Source of the DNA: Aphelenchoides besseyi
Lineage: Eukaryota > Nematoda > Chromadorea > Rhabditida > Aphelenchoididae
Length of the DNA stretch: 64,000 bases
Assembly: GCA_024699855.1 (NCBI GenBank)
Contig: JAMPIQ010000002.1
Span: forward strand, 3,782,001-3,846,000
Reading direction: 5' to 3'
In this document: piece by piece, positions 51,423 to 63,710 of the stretch
How the letters are laid out: each line of letters begins with the position of its first letter
Numbering within the stretch: position 1 is the stretch's first letter
Program-made: the position numbers and the translations under genes
The notes under the pieces: model-generated
Told to the model about the DNA's origin: nothing
The model's database searches: none
The model's input: the letters and a program-made list of their open reading frames with translations, nothing else

Positions 51423-51715
51423 CTTTACGCTGCTTCGAGGCAAATAGAGTTGGACAGAAATGATGAACGTAAGTTCGAACGCTTCAAAAACCTCTATGAT
51501 CATTCATTTACTAAGCTCCTTACTTGTAAAATAAAGATGAACAATAGAAGTTGGCGATATTTTCAAATGAGTTTGTTCGATGAATTCGCCTCTAACAAAC
51601 CTCAATTGTTATAAGCGAACTAACAGATTTTTGTTTATTTTCAGTTCGAGGAAACGCTTGATGATTGAAACATAAGACCCTTTCAATTCTAGTTTATTAC
51701 CGAAACCTCACAAAT

Positions 51716-52405
51716 TCAAAAATTGTTTTCCAACATGCGATTCGTTTCATGTAGATTGTCGAGTTGAACACACTCTTCATCAAGGAGTTGGTTGTAGAAG
51801 CGTGAAACGACGACGTATCCAAAATAGTAGTTAAGGCCAGCATAGAACAAAAAGGAAACAAGCCAAAAATAGGATTCCAAAACATTGTGTGGATAATCGT
51901 GAAGTTCCCTGATTTCTTCTCTCGTACTTGCACTAACAGATACAATCGTGAAGATCATGCAAAAAGCGAAGAAAATGCATAATCCAACTGTTATCACCTG
52001 CAATTTTAGTTTTCAGTTCAACCTCCCGACTCAACTCACTTCCCAGTAGATAAACGGTCGAAGCAATTTGGGTTTCCGATAATATGCTCCGTGAATCATA
52101 TTGATCGTGGCGAAAACCGAAATGACACCCATAAGCAGTTCAAAGAACAATTCCCACTCGAACAGATCGGTTATGATCAAGTAACTTCCCGAATGACAAA
52201 GATCTATTATGTCCAAAGCAAGAAACGAAAATCCCACATAGTAAACAGCAACCTGAAAAGAATAAATTAGACATTTACAATGTTTATCCCTTACGTTAAC
52301 ATTAATATCGCACAAACAAGTTGAGCCACGAGTAGATAGCACTCTAGTGATCCTTGGTTTTTTGATTTCAACGTCGTTTTCTGGATCTATTTGAACGGAC
52401 TCCAT
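51716..52405 (-). CDS. Four-TM protein, LAPTM-like, copy C
   Basis: ATG at 52405 (MESVQIDPENDVEIKKPRIT), then STCLCDINVN, the Cys motif shared with A and B. Helices: VAVYYVGFSFLALDIIDLCH, LLMGVISVFATINMIHGAYY, ITVGLCIFFAFCMIFTIVS and YFWLVSFLFYAGLNYYFGYV. Tail NLHETNRMLENNF ends at 51716. 294 bp separate it from copy B. The N-tail is longer than in the other two. Confidence 0.65.
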
Positions 52406-52616
52406 GGGTCTTGATTGATTTCAGATATAGAAGTTTAAAACAACTTTCTGTGCGAAAAAACTGAACGCTGGACAGCAAATCGAACAGCCAACTGAATGAT
52501 TTGTTTACGAACTTTGCGACTCACAATGAAGGCAAACTTTCAACCAACAAAAATTGATATAATTACTTTATTGAAAACGATTATACGAAAGCCAAATTGA
52601 ACATTAGCATATTGTT

Positions 52617-55600
52617 TCAAAACTGATGAGAAGCCATGTTCGTCGAATTGCGATGAGTGATCTGGTTCTCGTCATCGCGAATACCGTTGACACTCGCTGT
52701 TATTGCAGAAATGTCAGAAGACGGAAGAGATCGTGAACCCAAGGAATCGGCAGGATGAATGCGATGTTCGTTGGAATTCGTGAAAGCGTGCATTCGAATG
52801 TCGTCTTTTCGTCTATTGATACGTAATCCCTCATTTCTCTTCTCTTGATGTTTGTAGTAGAAGAACTCAATAACAAGCATTGTTAGGGAAATGATGATGC
52901 CACCAAGAATCAAAATAAAAACACCGCCAATGTTGTTTATGGAGATACCCGTGCTCTCTTCCTCGCTGTTCAAACACTCTTGACGTTTCGGGTTTTGATG
53001 CCACCATTTTTCTTTCAGAGTCTCCAAACTTCGTGCATTCAACAAGCCGGCGATTGATGTCGAGATTTCGTTTTTTAGTCGACTGCCCTTTTGAACAGCC
53101 AAAGCGTAGGGTTTACGTGAGAATTCTTGACCGATTTGTTGAAGTTTGCAATTTGTGATAGTCGCATATTTGATTACCATCGAATCACCAATAAACGCAT
53201 ATCCGTTGCTTTTCTCCAGGACTCGTGCAATAGCAGATTCGGTATTTACCGGTAGTTCTGATTCTTGCATGAATCTCCACATGTTCGTGTATTTGTCGCT
53301 AACCGGATAATCCCAAACGGCCAGTTTAGCTCTTTCGGCTGAACTCATCGATTCGTTCAAGGACATCTGCTTCCAAATACTAAAAAACAAGTCATCTAAT
53401 TGACTTCTGATGTCTGACTAACTTGTAGAATTGCTCTTCGATTTCGGCCATCCGCTTGAAGTATGTCTCGGTCGCGCCATCCTTAAAGTAGGCGTGAGAA
53501 GCAGTGCAGAAATTTTGCAAAATTTGTTTCAAGACTTTGATACAGTATGCGATTTTACCTGATTTGACCTATTTGGCTTTTTGTCCGCAGCTTCTTAGCT
53601 GCTCATTTTCATTTCATTTATTTTCGTTCTTGTTTGCGTGATTGGCGGCTGCTCCGTCTTTTCGTCGGCGTCGGGGAAATACGAAAACCAGGTAACTCGT
53701 GCATTACTGTGCGGTTTTTGCCAATAAAAAAATTTATCCACTCTAGATATTAAAAACAATTCATTCTTCATCATCTGCAGAATCCCAGTCTTCAAATTCT
53801 TCTTCAAAAATCGCGTCCGCTAAATTTTCTAGCGATAACTCGTCGTAATCTACTGGTTCAAGTGATCGTTGGACTTTTACAACTCGATCATTGAGCAATC
53901 TTTTCCATTTTCACGCGACTTGTGTTTTGTGTTTTCGTTCGATCATCTGTCCGCTAGAACGCGAAAAAGATTCCTCGATTCTTTCGATAATCCTCGTGCC
54001 ATCACTTTCACACGAATTATTGTAATTATGGTGTAATATAGAAAGAATTGTGCGTAGACGAAAGGTGGGCAGTGGGCTACAAGGAACAATCGAATAGATG
54101 AATAATTTTGAGACACTTACTAAAACTTTCGTTTTGGTCGATACGAAATACAAGTGCAATGAAAATTTTCGATGAGCGATGTGGTCATTCTATGGCTTGT
54201 TTTTTCTAGATAATCTAGAAACTTTTTTTGTAACAAGTTCGAAATGACGGTTCATTTTTCCCTTTCAGATTTACTCCGCAAGCCGGACACAAGCCTTTGT
54301 ACTTGATAGGATAAGACATCAAATTAGCTGAATTGAAGATAATAACACTCATAATTTAAAATTAATATCTTACCAAATAACCAAATCGCTCGTACTTCCC
54401 CGACGAAAAGACGGAGCAGCCGCCAATCACGCAAACAAGAACGAAAATAAATGAAATGAAAATGAGCAGCTAAGAAGCTGCGGACAAAAAGCCAAATAGG
54501 TCAAATCAGGTAAAATCGCATACTGTATCAAAGTCTTGAAACAAATTTTGCAAAATTTCTGCACTGCTTCTCACGCCTACTTTAACAACGGAATATCTGA
54601 TCTTGAACTGGCTTGCCAAATCGTCGAGACCACTAAATTCACAGATCTTGTGGCTTCCAACTGATCACCTACTTTATTTGTTGTTCCATGCGCGAAACGG
54701 TTAAGAAAGCAGCCAAATTTGCTGTATAGGATGCAATAATGATAAACCCGAACAACCACCTACAAACTCATTACTGACACCACAAAATTCACTTACCATG
54801 TAGCAGCCACCAATCGACCAGACAGATTTTTTGGCGCTTCACCACCACCTAAATGCAAGTGGACAACCGAACAAGAACACAAGAAAACCTTGAGGTGTCA
54901 ACGACGTCATACAAAACCAAAAACATTCGCGTAACGTAAACTCTCGCTTCTCGTTATCGTCTTTGTATTTTTCACGATTGTTTCTGTAGGAGTACGGAGA
55001 GAAACGGTCGAATGTCCACAGCAGCAGACTCGTGAACAAATAGGCCCCGACAATGCAAACCCACACCGGCCAGTCAAGAACCTACAAAATCACTTGCAAT
55101 GATAACCTGCGAAATGGAATACGAGCCATCAAAAACTTGAACAACGAATACTCGACTTCAGTTCTTCGCATCAAAATCGCCGTTCCAACGAGATCGTAAA
55201 ATGGAGTTGTGAAGTCGACATCGACTTCTCTTTCGCTGATCTGTGAAATCGGACCTAATGCGATGTCCGCTTAAAGAAAAACGTGTTGCAATGACGAGTA
55301 TCCTCACCTTCGCCAGAAACTAACTGGCCTATCATTCCATTCCAATTCCCCGTTTGCTCCATCGATCCGAACTTCCCATCCGGAACCAAATACAACTCGT
55401 ATGTGAATTTCAATTCTTTGCGTATCATTTCAATTAAGTCGATGCAATAACCTTGAAATCCAAAGGTCTCCGACGGTCCACCTAACGCAACAAATGGTTC
55501 TTGCTATAACTCAATTTTCATTCAATATTGCGAAACAGCGAACCAAAATGGTGACCACACGGTAATGTGTTAGCTGTCGAACATTCACGTTGATTCCATC

Positions 55601-57044
55601 GAACAGCGGCTGTAAACCCTTACTATATGTCCAGTTGGCAATCTAAAAGGAGCTTGAATTCAATCAGGAGTCTTACCAGTTTGGCGAATTGTGAATGGGG
55701 AAATCGAGACATGCGATCGATTCGGATGTCAACCGCTGTAATGTCCTGAAACAAATTGACGTTTGAAAACTTCAGATGTCAAAGTGACTTGATAAAAAAC
55801 GTTATTTGAATGAAAGCGATAAATTCCGAAATCGAATTCATTGAAGCATCTCAACAATCCGTGCAACGTTGTGTTCTGATCGTGCCAATTAACAGGCGAT
55901 TCTTGTCCCATTATGTCTTCGCTGGTTTCGTTGTAGCCTTGAAGCATAGTTAGCGCCGTCCAAATGATATCCAAAGAATAGGACATTTGCAGGTGATGTT
56001 TCGTTTCTCTGGAGTATACGAACTGTTCCTCGAGTTCCTCTGACCAAACAAAATCAGCAAAATCTGCGAGCTCTTCGCTTGCCGTCGATTTGGCAACTCG
56101 GACCCAATGGATTTGAACGTTCTCGCAACCAACACACTTAAATGCGAGAGTATCTTTGGTGAAAACAATCCATGTCCACAGATTCTCTTCGATTTGTTTT
56201 TGTCCCGTTCGAACATAATCCTCAACGGTCATCGTATTTGTAATGAACATCAAGACTTTGGTTGTCCTTCCCAAACGATTCAAGTGCTCGGTTATGAGTT
56301 CGGGAGTCTTTTCGGCTGTTTGGAAATCGACGGAAACATTGAGCGCCAAGAATGGACGTTGCCAATCGTCTTCCATTAGGTTTTCTTAAATAAAAAACAT
56401 TCAATTAGAAGCTCTGACAACTCACGATATTTCTCGTCGTAAATTACGATGATGTTCGTTTTGATTTCCAGTGCTTGTATCATGTCGTCCAACATGTTGT
56501 CAAAGACGACGAAAGACGGAACCATGACCGCGTAGTTCTGTGCAGAAGTCGTATCATTTTGACCAGCTGAACACCTTTGATTTCGAGTAAAATAGCGACC
56601 AACTCACTTCTGCTCACACCTTCCCATTGAAAAAGTCGTGTTTGAATGGTCGGTAAATTTGCCTGTTGGGTTTTTTCAGCCAAACTTGTGATCAGATCCT
56701 CGTTGTCTACAAGACTGATAACAAAATCGGCATCAGAGTATAGACTCTCATCTAAAAACTGACTATTTCCCGGTTGTTTGTTTTACTCACCAATGAAATT
56801 TCCGGAAACAAACCGGACGCTTGTTTCCAGATCGCTTTTGATTTGATAAGAATCTTTATAAAACATCAATGAAATGTTCAAAGCTTCAACTACTGGCTGA
56901 ACTACTTGATCACTGGCATCGTAGATTATGGCTAAAAAGCGACTTGTATACTTCCACTCAACGCAAAAGCATACCGATCTTCTTTGCATCAAACGGAACA
57001 AAAACACCAACCAACATAAAAAGCAGCAAAACTCGTGAACTCAT
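52617..57044 (-). CDS. Ionotropic receptor, IR25a-type glutamate-receptor family
   Basis: Ligand-gated cation channel subunit of sensory neurons; IR25a is a co-receptor in protostomes. ATG at 57044, signal peptide [21 protein letters not shown] full amino-terminal domain (57000-55700) is present, unlike most IRs but as in IR25a. S1 of the ligand domain is [20 protein letters not shown] and [22 protein letters not shown]1 is [19 protein letters not shown]. Pore: [19 protein letters not shown]3 is [16 protein letters not shown]2: [47 protein letters not shown]-like [16 protein letters not shown] and [11 protein letters not shown]4 is [21 protein letters not shown] 1,095-bp element interrupts S2 but may be spliced out. 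About 900 aa. Confidence 0.88.
53487..54581. mobile_element. TTAA-flanked terminal-inverted-repeat element acting as a possible new intron
   Basis: Arms 53487-about 53680 and about 54388-54581 are reverse complements with almost no mismatch (ends AGTAGGCGTGAGAAGCAGTG). TTAA flanks both sides (53483-53486 and 54582-54585), the target of piggyBac-like transposases. The centre (53690-54380) holds only an acidic minus-strand scrap ([14 protein letters not shown]) and no full transposase, so it is non-autonomous. On the host coding strand a GT at 54580-54579 within the element end and an AG at 53483-53482 (second TTAA plus host G) define a 1,099-nt intron. Removing it joins SVVK to DGAT in phase. 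Confidence 0.85.
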
Positions 57045-57549
57045 ACTGCAGTTAATGAGCCTACTGTACATCGTGTTCTTGAAAGAAACGACTGAGAGTT
57101 GTTAGAGAAGAAATTCCCGTTGACCTTAAATGTAAAGGAAGGAAAACAATTGGGTATTCGATATCACTTGACTACGTTCATTGCTTAGTTTACGCTTTCG
57201 GAGTAGCTTGATATTTCCGTTTCAATTCCAACATTCTTGTGTCACAAATGAATCTAGTGCACTAAAAAAGCTTTCAACACAAATAACCAGACGAAGATCG
57301 CAATTGACTCCGTTGAAAGTTTCTGTTTGTGCGAGAAATCATCTCAACGATTTGTATCTTCACGATCAAAACTTCACAAACAATTCATTTTAGAAGAGAG
57401 CTTGGAATACGCTTATTCTCAGTTCATGTTCATTTTCAGGTCCTCTTTTCAGATAGGAAGATTTTTATCGTCATCATTCTTTGACGTTGATGCTCGACAA
57501 AAATAAGAAGACGGTTGGAAGAAGATGAAGTGGTTTAAATTGCTTGAAA

Positions 57550-59126
57550 AATGAATTTTCACGAACTGAGATCTGAAGAAGAAACGTTCGGATGGACGCT
57601 AGTTCGTCGATGTTTGATTTGCGATTACAATTCAGTTTAAGATCGACAGCTTTTGCTGAGAACATCTTACAAGGCTCTACACAAAACTATGGAGTTCTAT
57701 CTTGCGACGGTTTGTTTATTGTAGTTTTTACGAAGTAATGTTTTTTGTAGGGTGCTTAGGGTTCTTCAGACGCTCGATCAAATCTGCTCGTTCGTATGTT
57801 TGTTTACGTGGCAAGAACTGTTCGATAACCTATGGTGAGCAATTTGAAGTTATACATCGCAAATTTTTTGTTCAGGAAATCACAAACGAATTTGTCAATA
57901 TTGTCGTTTCAAGGTAATCTGCACTTTGGCTTGCATCCTAGAGACCGTATACATGAATGGACTTCGTTCGCCGCGTTGATTCCATTGATGTGGATCTCAA
58001 TCTATCTCTGGAGTGGAAGCCAAAATGCAGTTACTTCTTATAAAAGTGTTATAATGTTGGTATTTAATTAAGTAGTCGCTTTGTCTTAATTCGTAGAATT
58101 TAGGGATGTCGATTGACTTTGTGATTTCTCGGCGCAATGATCTGAAAACCACTTTACCATTGACTAATTCCGAAAACAGTTTTTTCACGCGACTTGTTGA
58201 TTTCTTCAACAGTTCATTTGTTCATCGTTTCCGTTCACTTTCTCGTCATTCTGAAAGACCACAGAATGGAAGTCTCTCGTGGCATAGAAGACAGTTCAGG
58301 GCTGGAGAAGAAGATTCACTTAACGAAGAAAACTTTCAGTTTTTGCTGACCACCAATTTTCTGAGTAAATGGATATTTTTGAATTGCTGTTGGAATATGT
58401 TGAGACATCAAGGTTTCTGTTACGATCAATACTTTTTTGTCGTTGAAATACAAATAAAAGTTACATTTGAAGATGAACAAACATATCTCGAACGAGAACC
58501 GACTCCCGGCCTTCAAAATGCCCCGGTTCTTGCACATACGCTTCTCGATCTTCACATCAGTAAATAGACAATTAGAAAGTTTCACGATTGCAACTTCGAT
58601 CTCAGTGATTTGGCTTTCATTTGTCAGATAATCACGTTGAAAACAGGTAAAATGACACTAATCAGAAGGTTGTTATTGTTGTCACTTTCAGCCATCTCGT
58701 TGTTTGCATGGAAAAAGGAGTTGCGAGTTCAACTGAGAAATGTGTTTTCGAGTATTCGGTCTTAGTACGACGACACACCGAAACACGTCCATTCGAATGA
58801 GGAACATCATTTTGTTGATCAGCGAAGTCGGAAAATGGGAATCCGAGCTGAAAGAGTGGTTGATAACTCTGCAGATCAAGGGCCAACAAGACTCCTTCGA
58901 AGGCATTCTGTCCAATAAACAGTTGTTGTTATTGACCATAAAGTTGCGAGTCGACATCTGCGCTAAAAAACGCGACGAGCAAATTGCCGAACGAGCTCAT
59001 GAGTCGAGCTCTTTGTTGGCTTCTCAATTGGAGATACAGCGGCCCCCGAAAATGGCAAAGCAGATGTCTTTCCGTATTCTTTTTATTGTTATGACAAATA
59101 CGCGAATAAGTTACTATCGCATTTAA
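57550..59126 (+). CDS. Nuclear-hormone-receptor-like gene, frame uncertain
   Basis: ATG at 57550 (MNFHELRSEEETFGWTLVRR). Zinc-finger pieces follow: CLICDYNS, then STQNYGVLSCDGCLGFFRRS (Cys pair plus P-box), SARSYVCLRGKNC and NHKRICQYCRFK, each in separate exons with short introns. The first junction (about 57627-57665) leaves a one- or two-base mismatch, so finger 1 does not join finger 1b cleanly. Downstream, MSIDFVISRRNDLKTTLPL (58106) and IRMRNIILLISEVGKWESEL (about 58800) could be ligand-domain helices. The normal knuckle after the second finger (KCL..GM) is not seen. It is either a fast-evolving worm NHR with an error or a decaying one. Confidence 0.45.
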
Positions 59127-59337
59127 GAGCCGAAATTAATTTCTGCAAACTAACTCTACATTCGTTGAAAGGTTGTATTGTTCTGATGGAACACGTGCGC
59201 TCAAATGAACAAACGAAGAACAATGAAAACACTTGAGATCATAACCGAAATATCGAATTTCGACCTTCTGTTCGATCGACTTCCGAGTCCGCAGACTAGT
59301 TGATTTCTTTTTATTTTCAACAATTAACAACTCATTC

Positions 59338-60550
59338 CTAATGTTTTTTCGTTTCTCGCGTTCTAATCAGATTTGCAATCACGATTCCAACGAAGAGAAT
59401 CGGGCCGATCATCGCGTTGCTTCGAAACTTCTCCCAACAGTCCTTCGAGTTGTTGATGTTCACGGTCCCGATCTGCCAAATCAAATGTGCTGCCACCCCA
59501 CTCAAGGCCACGTAGTAAACAGATGGTTGGGAGGTCAATGTGCCCAAAATGCCGAGGTTTCCAACCATTCCTGCTCCGAAAGCCGCGAGCCACAGTTTCG
59601 TTTGATCTCCGAATCGCAACGCCGTTGATCCAACGCCAATAAGCGAATCGTCCGCTTTGTCCTAAAAACCAGTTTGTTTTATTTTTTGATTCCACTACCT
59701 GATGAGCGTAAATCGTATCGTAGATCATAGTCCAACAAATACTCGCGGCGTAGAGCGGAACGATCGTTGAGAAACTGAATGAGCCGGCAGCCGCTGTGTA
59801 TCCCATAATGGCTCCATAGTTGAACGTTAATCCTGTAATTCAAACTTAAAAATCCCAAAAAGCCGGGACCTCACCCAAAATCGCTTGTGGCCAATGGGTG
59901 AAGCGTTTTGCTAACGGGTAACTGCAAACCAAAAGCATCGACGTGCAGCCGATTCCAACTCTAAACCCTTAAATTATCTTTAGTCATGTGAAATAACTGA
60001 CGTTAACCAGTTGAGTTGCAACAAAATAGCCAACGATGTGGACAGCAAACCGGCCAACAGACCGATGGCTTGAAAGCTCGTTAACTCGCCACTTGCCAAT
60101 GGTCGACTTTTCGTTCTCTCTACCTAAACTGCAATTCATAAACCAATGATTTTACTGTTAGCTTTACTTTTCGGTCGTAGTCTTTGTCCCAAAGATCGTT
60201 AATCACACAACCGGCTCCACGCATGCAAACCGCTCCAACTCCGAAAAGCGTCAAATTCGTGATTGAAGGCAGTGATCCCGGCGCTGCAGCTAAAGCTATC
60301 GACCACGTGCATGGCCAATACAATAACCAAGTTCCTAAACAACAAAAAAATGGATAACCAAATTCGCTTCTTACCAATCGGTTTGTCGAATCTCATCAGT
60401 TGCAAATAAGGCTGAAAAAATTTCGGCGACGATTCCACCAAATTTGCTGCTGAATATCGTGAAAAGCTCCATTTTGAGACTTTCCAATCTTTTTGATGAA
60501 TAGATGAAGTTGAAATGGAAGTGACGATACTGAAACAGAAACCTCTTCCA
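59338..60550 (-). CDS. COQ2: COQ2, 4-hydroxybenzoate polyprenyltransferase (UbiA family)
   Basis: Attaches the polyprenyl tail to 4-hydroxybenzoate in ubiquinone synthesis, in the inner mitochondrial membrane. Minus strand: [20 protein letters not shown] (about 60440), [17 protein letters not shown], then the first Asp-rich motif in [53 protein letters not shown] and the second Asp-rich motif DTIYAHQDKADD follow, then [17 protein letters not shown] and a tail ending RTRETKKH at 59338. Eight or so hydrophobic segments are present. The mitochondrial presequence exons are unresolved: an open Ser/Arg-rich frame ([20 protein letters not shown]) extends to about 60550 without a clear ATG. About 370 aa expected. 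Confidence 0.9.
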
Positions 60551-60601
60551 CGCGAATTCCTTTGACCAAATCAACTGACCGAAAATATTCTGAACGTCTC
60601 A

Positions 60602-60847
60602 ATGAAAACAGCAAAGGAATTGAATTGGATGTCAATTTTACCGGCAACATCTTCATCATCATCCAAGACTAAGAGCTCGCTTAGTTCGGAAGCACAGCTA
60701 CTTTCCACCCAAAACATTCCATTCGATAACAAGCAGGTTTCGACAACTTTGCGACAAATCGGAAGTTTCATAGCGCGTGGACGTGAAGTCTGTTTCATTG
60801 TCGGCATTTCAATCCTCATGACCGCATTAACCTTTGTGTTATTTTGA
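60602..60847 (+). CDS. Short tail-anchored membrane protein (hypothetical)
   Basis: 82 codons from an ATG at 60602: a Ser-rich polar head (ILPATSSSSSKTKSSLSSEA), an amphipathic middle (VSTTLRQIGSFIARGREV) and a final TM (CFIVGISILMTALTFVLF) reaching the stop at 60847. The layout is protein-like and better than the opposite-strand frame. It lies head-to-head with COQ2. It could be the last exon of a longer plus-strand gene. Family unknown. Confidence 0.35.
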   Translation: MKTAKELNWMSILPATSSSSSKTKSSLSSEAQLLSTQNIPFDNKQVSTTLRQIGSFIARGREVCFIVGISILMTALTFVLF

Positions 60848-63710
60848 GCATGAATTTGGTGCTTTGAACGCGTGAAATTACTTTTCCTCCACGCCGCCGC
60901 TCCATTAGCCTTCTCATTATCTCGCGTTCAGCACCTTTCCTTCAATTCGTCGGTTCATCAAAAAGAACTGAAAGACACGATTTGGAAGATTTGGTTGTTA
61001 ATCGAACGGTTTGTGTTCCTTGGCTTCAACTTCTTGGTGGGCAGCTGATCTCCGATTGAGTTCCGTTTGCACTCAATTTCCGCGCGTTTGTCACGAATCT
61101 GAAACAGTAGCTGAAGGGGCGAACAAACGAGCAAATTGAAGCGGATTAGCCGATGACCAAACACGGCGGCCGATTTTCTTTTCAACTTCTGATCTGACCG
61201 CAACCGTGAGTTTAACAAATTGGCAGTTCGATTTTACATCGAAAATGATTTCAAATGTCATTCCGAACAAAATGGTTTTTGCGCGCAGATGTCCGGTTGT
61301 TTGATCCAATTCGTGAGGTCGAGGGATAAGTGGATTTGGACCAACCGTTGAATGCGCTAAACTGCCGCAATTTGAGTCCCGTATTGAGGTCGTCGAATTG
61401 ATTCGAGGGCAAACGGTCAAGGTGGCCTTCAATTTACGACCTTTGCTTTATGTCATAATGCTAAACCGTAGAATGTTCGCTGCTTATTACCTGCTCCATT
61501 TCGACGGCAGCGATTATCGTCGTACGTTCGCATTTTACGACCAACACTCGCATTCGTGAATTGCGTGCTTTAACGGTCGTTTTTGTTGGACCTCCGAGTT
61601 TCTATTGTCCGCTTGAATTCCAATTAAAAAACCCGAAGTTTGCATTCGGCCGATAGTGCGCGAGATTTCAAGTGATTCGGCCGTCGGAATTAAACTTCGT
61701 ATTTCAACACCGAGGGTCGATTGGCTTCCGTTGACACTTGAGCATTAAATGAGCGGAAATCTGCGTTGACCCTTGAAATCAAGATGGTCGTCTGTTCAAG
61801 AGGGAACGGGGAGATGATGCCGAAGTGTCCGAAAGCACATGTGAGTTAAATCGACTGTTGGAATTTCGGTCCATTGAGTTTGAAGTTCGTATGAGACGTC
61901 TCGTGTTCATTGAAGCGGAAATTTGGACAAACTGAAAGCGTCCTCGATTTTAGAGCCCTTAAACGCTCTTTTAAAGGCCTCGTGTATTCGGGTTAGCTAC
62001 GAAAGTTGTGCTTGTTGTTAATTACCATAATTAGATATTCAGCTTTCGAACTAGTTCTCGTATATTAATAGTCTTAAAAACAATGACTGTAAATAGGACC
62101 TTGAAAAAAAACAATCCGTTTGACCGTGGAATCCGCAAAGAACACGCAAACATCTGCATTTTCCAGTCGTTTGACTATTCGGCCAAAAGGAAGAAAAGTT
62201 CTGCAATTCACATTCCGGCATCATTTTTAGTTGCCAGAGCACACCGAATATGCCGTTCAGTTTTTGTTCTTCTTTTTTCGCTCATTCCAACGTCCACGCT
62301 GCTTCAACTGCTCCCTTTGGCCTCATTTTGCGTTTCGTTGCTTTCCGTCATTTCGCTTCTTGTTCTCACATTAAACGTTGCGCATTCCGATGGTTGGAGC
62401 GTGGATCGGCTTTTGTTCAACCGCCCACTTGCCATTGTCCATTCATGGGATTGGGAAAGAACGTCGTGGATTGAAATCGATGATCATTTCAACTACCGTA
62501 TTTGTTAATCTGCATTTTGCCATCGGATTCTCAGAGTCGTTTGTGCACTGGAATTGATCTCAACGTTGTTCATGACGGTCGTTTGTTCTCGACTTTTGCT
62601 CTTAAACCGCGCGATTCCTGAAATTGCCATTGAAATGAATTCGACGGTTGGCGGCATCGTGCAAACAAACCGACGGCCAACGGGCGCAACGGCAACATTT
62701 CCGGTTTCCGCTTTTGCCGTTCAATTCACGCCCCAGCTAAGGCGCTTGATTAGCTTCGTTCGCTTCGCCAAATCCTTCGATCTTGTTTTCGACCGCAAAT
62801 CGAAATGAAGGTCCTCGAAGAACGTTGTGGGTGATCTTTGTCTCGAAGTTGTTCGCTTGTTTTCCGTTCAATCGAAATATGAAAAGCAGCCTTTGTGCCG
62901 ATTCGATTAATTATCCCAACCGAGCCTGTGGATTTTGAGCCTCCGACTGTTTGGATTTCCTGACGCGCGGATTGAACAATGAGACGAGATGTCTTCGGGT
63001 CATGAGTGAAATGAAATTAACCGCTCCACAACTCCACTGGGAATCGACGACCATCTTTTGGGCAATTTGATTAGCCGACTTGCATATTGTTTTCGCATTT
63101 TGTCGTCAACATTTGATTTTGCATCAAATTCATTTCGTGCGCTTCTTCGATTCCAAGTTTCGAACAAGTTCTTCGTCTGGTTGCCCTTTCTCCCGCCGCA
63201 TTCTAATCGTAAATCTGGGCCGCAAACTCTCGAGTTGAGACTGTAAAAAACGAGTGTTAGGCGCGAATTTTGCCAAGTACTCGGTGGTTGTCCATATGGT
63301 TGCGCAGTTGAACAAACCGTCCGCCTTCTTTCCGCTTTGACCGGACAACGGCGTCTAATGAACGAGAAGGAGTGTGTTTTGCGTGGTCCTATTGTTTGGA
63401 CTTTCTAATTAACGATTGCGCACACTACCGAAGACGTCGTGGAGAATTCGGTTTGTGGAAACAAATCCGTTGACTCTCAGGTCCGTTTCCCTTCTAATCT
63501 CCCAAACATTTTTTGCCATACGTTTCGAGCTTCTTTCGCGCTTATCGTTACCGAGAATCTCACTGTCTTCCCACATCGCCATTTTTTACAATGGAAACTC
63601 ACGATTGTCGCCGCTGAAACTGTGCGGTGTTTCTTTCGCAAGTCAGCGGCGAACAAAAGCTGCGAGTGATTACTTCAAGCTGTGAATTCAACGGTCGCGA
63701 ACGAGTGGAC
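60848..63710. other. 2.9-kb stretch with no confident gene
   Basis: CG-containing words are more frequent here than elsewhere in the window. Several minus-strand frames look protein-like and have 40-nt intron candidates: VCGPDLRLECGGRKGN to KRWSSIPSGVVERLISF (63240-63000) after a GTACTT..TTTTACAG intron; STGSVGIINRIGTKAAFHIS (about 62910); SLIPTAESLEISRTIGRMQT (about 61670). They do not join into one frame. Plus-strand frames are comparable. It may hold exons of a large extracellular protein or a decayed gene. Confidence 0.3.

Noticed and set aside
53487..54581. IR25a-type gene simply inactivated by a transposon
   Set aside because: Splice signals at both element ends restore the exact frame, so inactivation is not the only reading; kept as a possible intron pending RNA.
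60571..60819. Minus-strand ORF as the COQ2 N-terminus
   Set aside because: It does not join the COQ2 frame, and the opposite frame makes a better protein with a TM tail.
62083..62508. Plus-strand 141-codon ORF
   Set aside because: Hydrophobic/Ser-rich with no domain, overlapped by an equally good frame in 62250-62474; no introns or start context.
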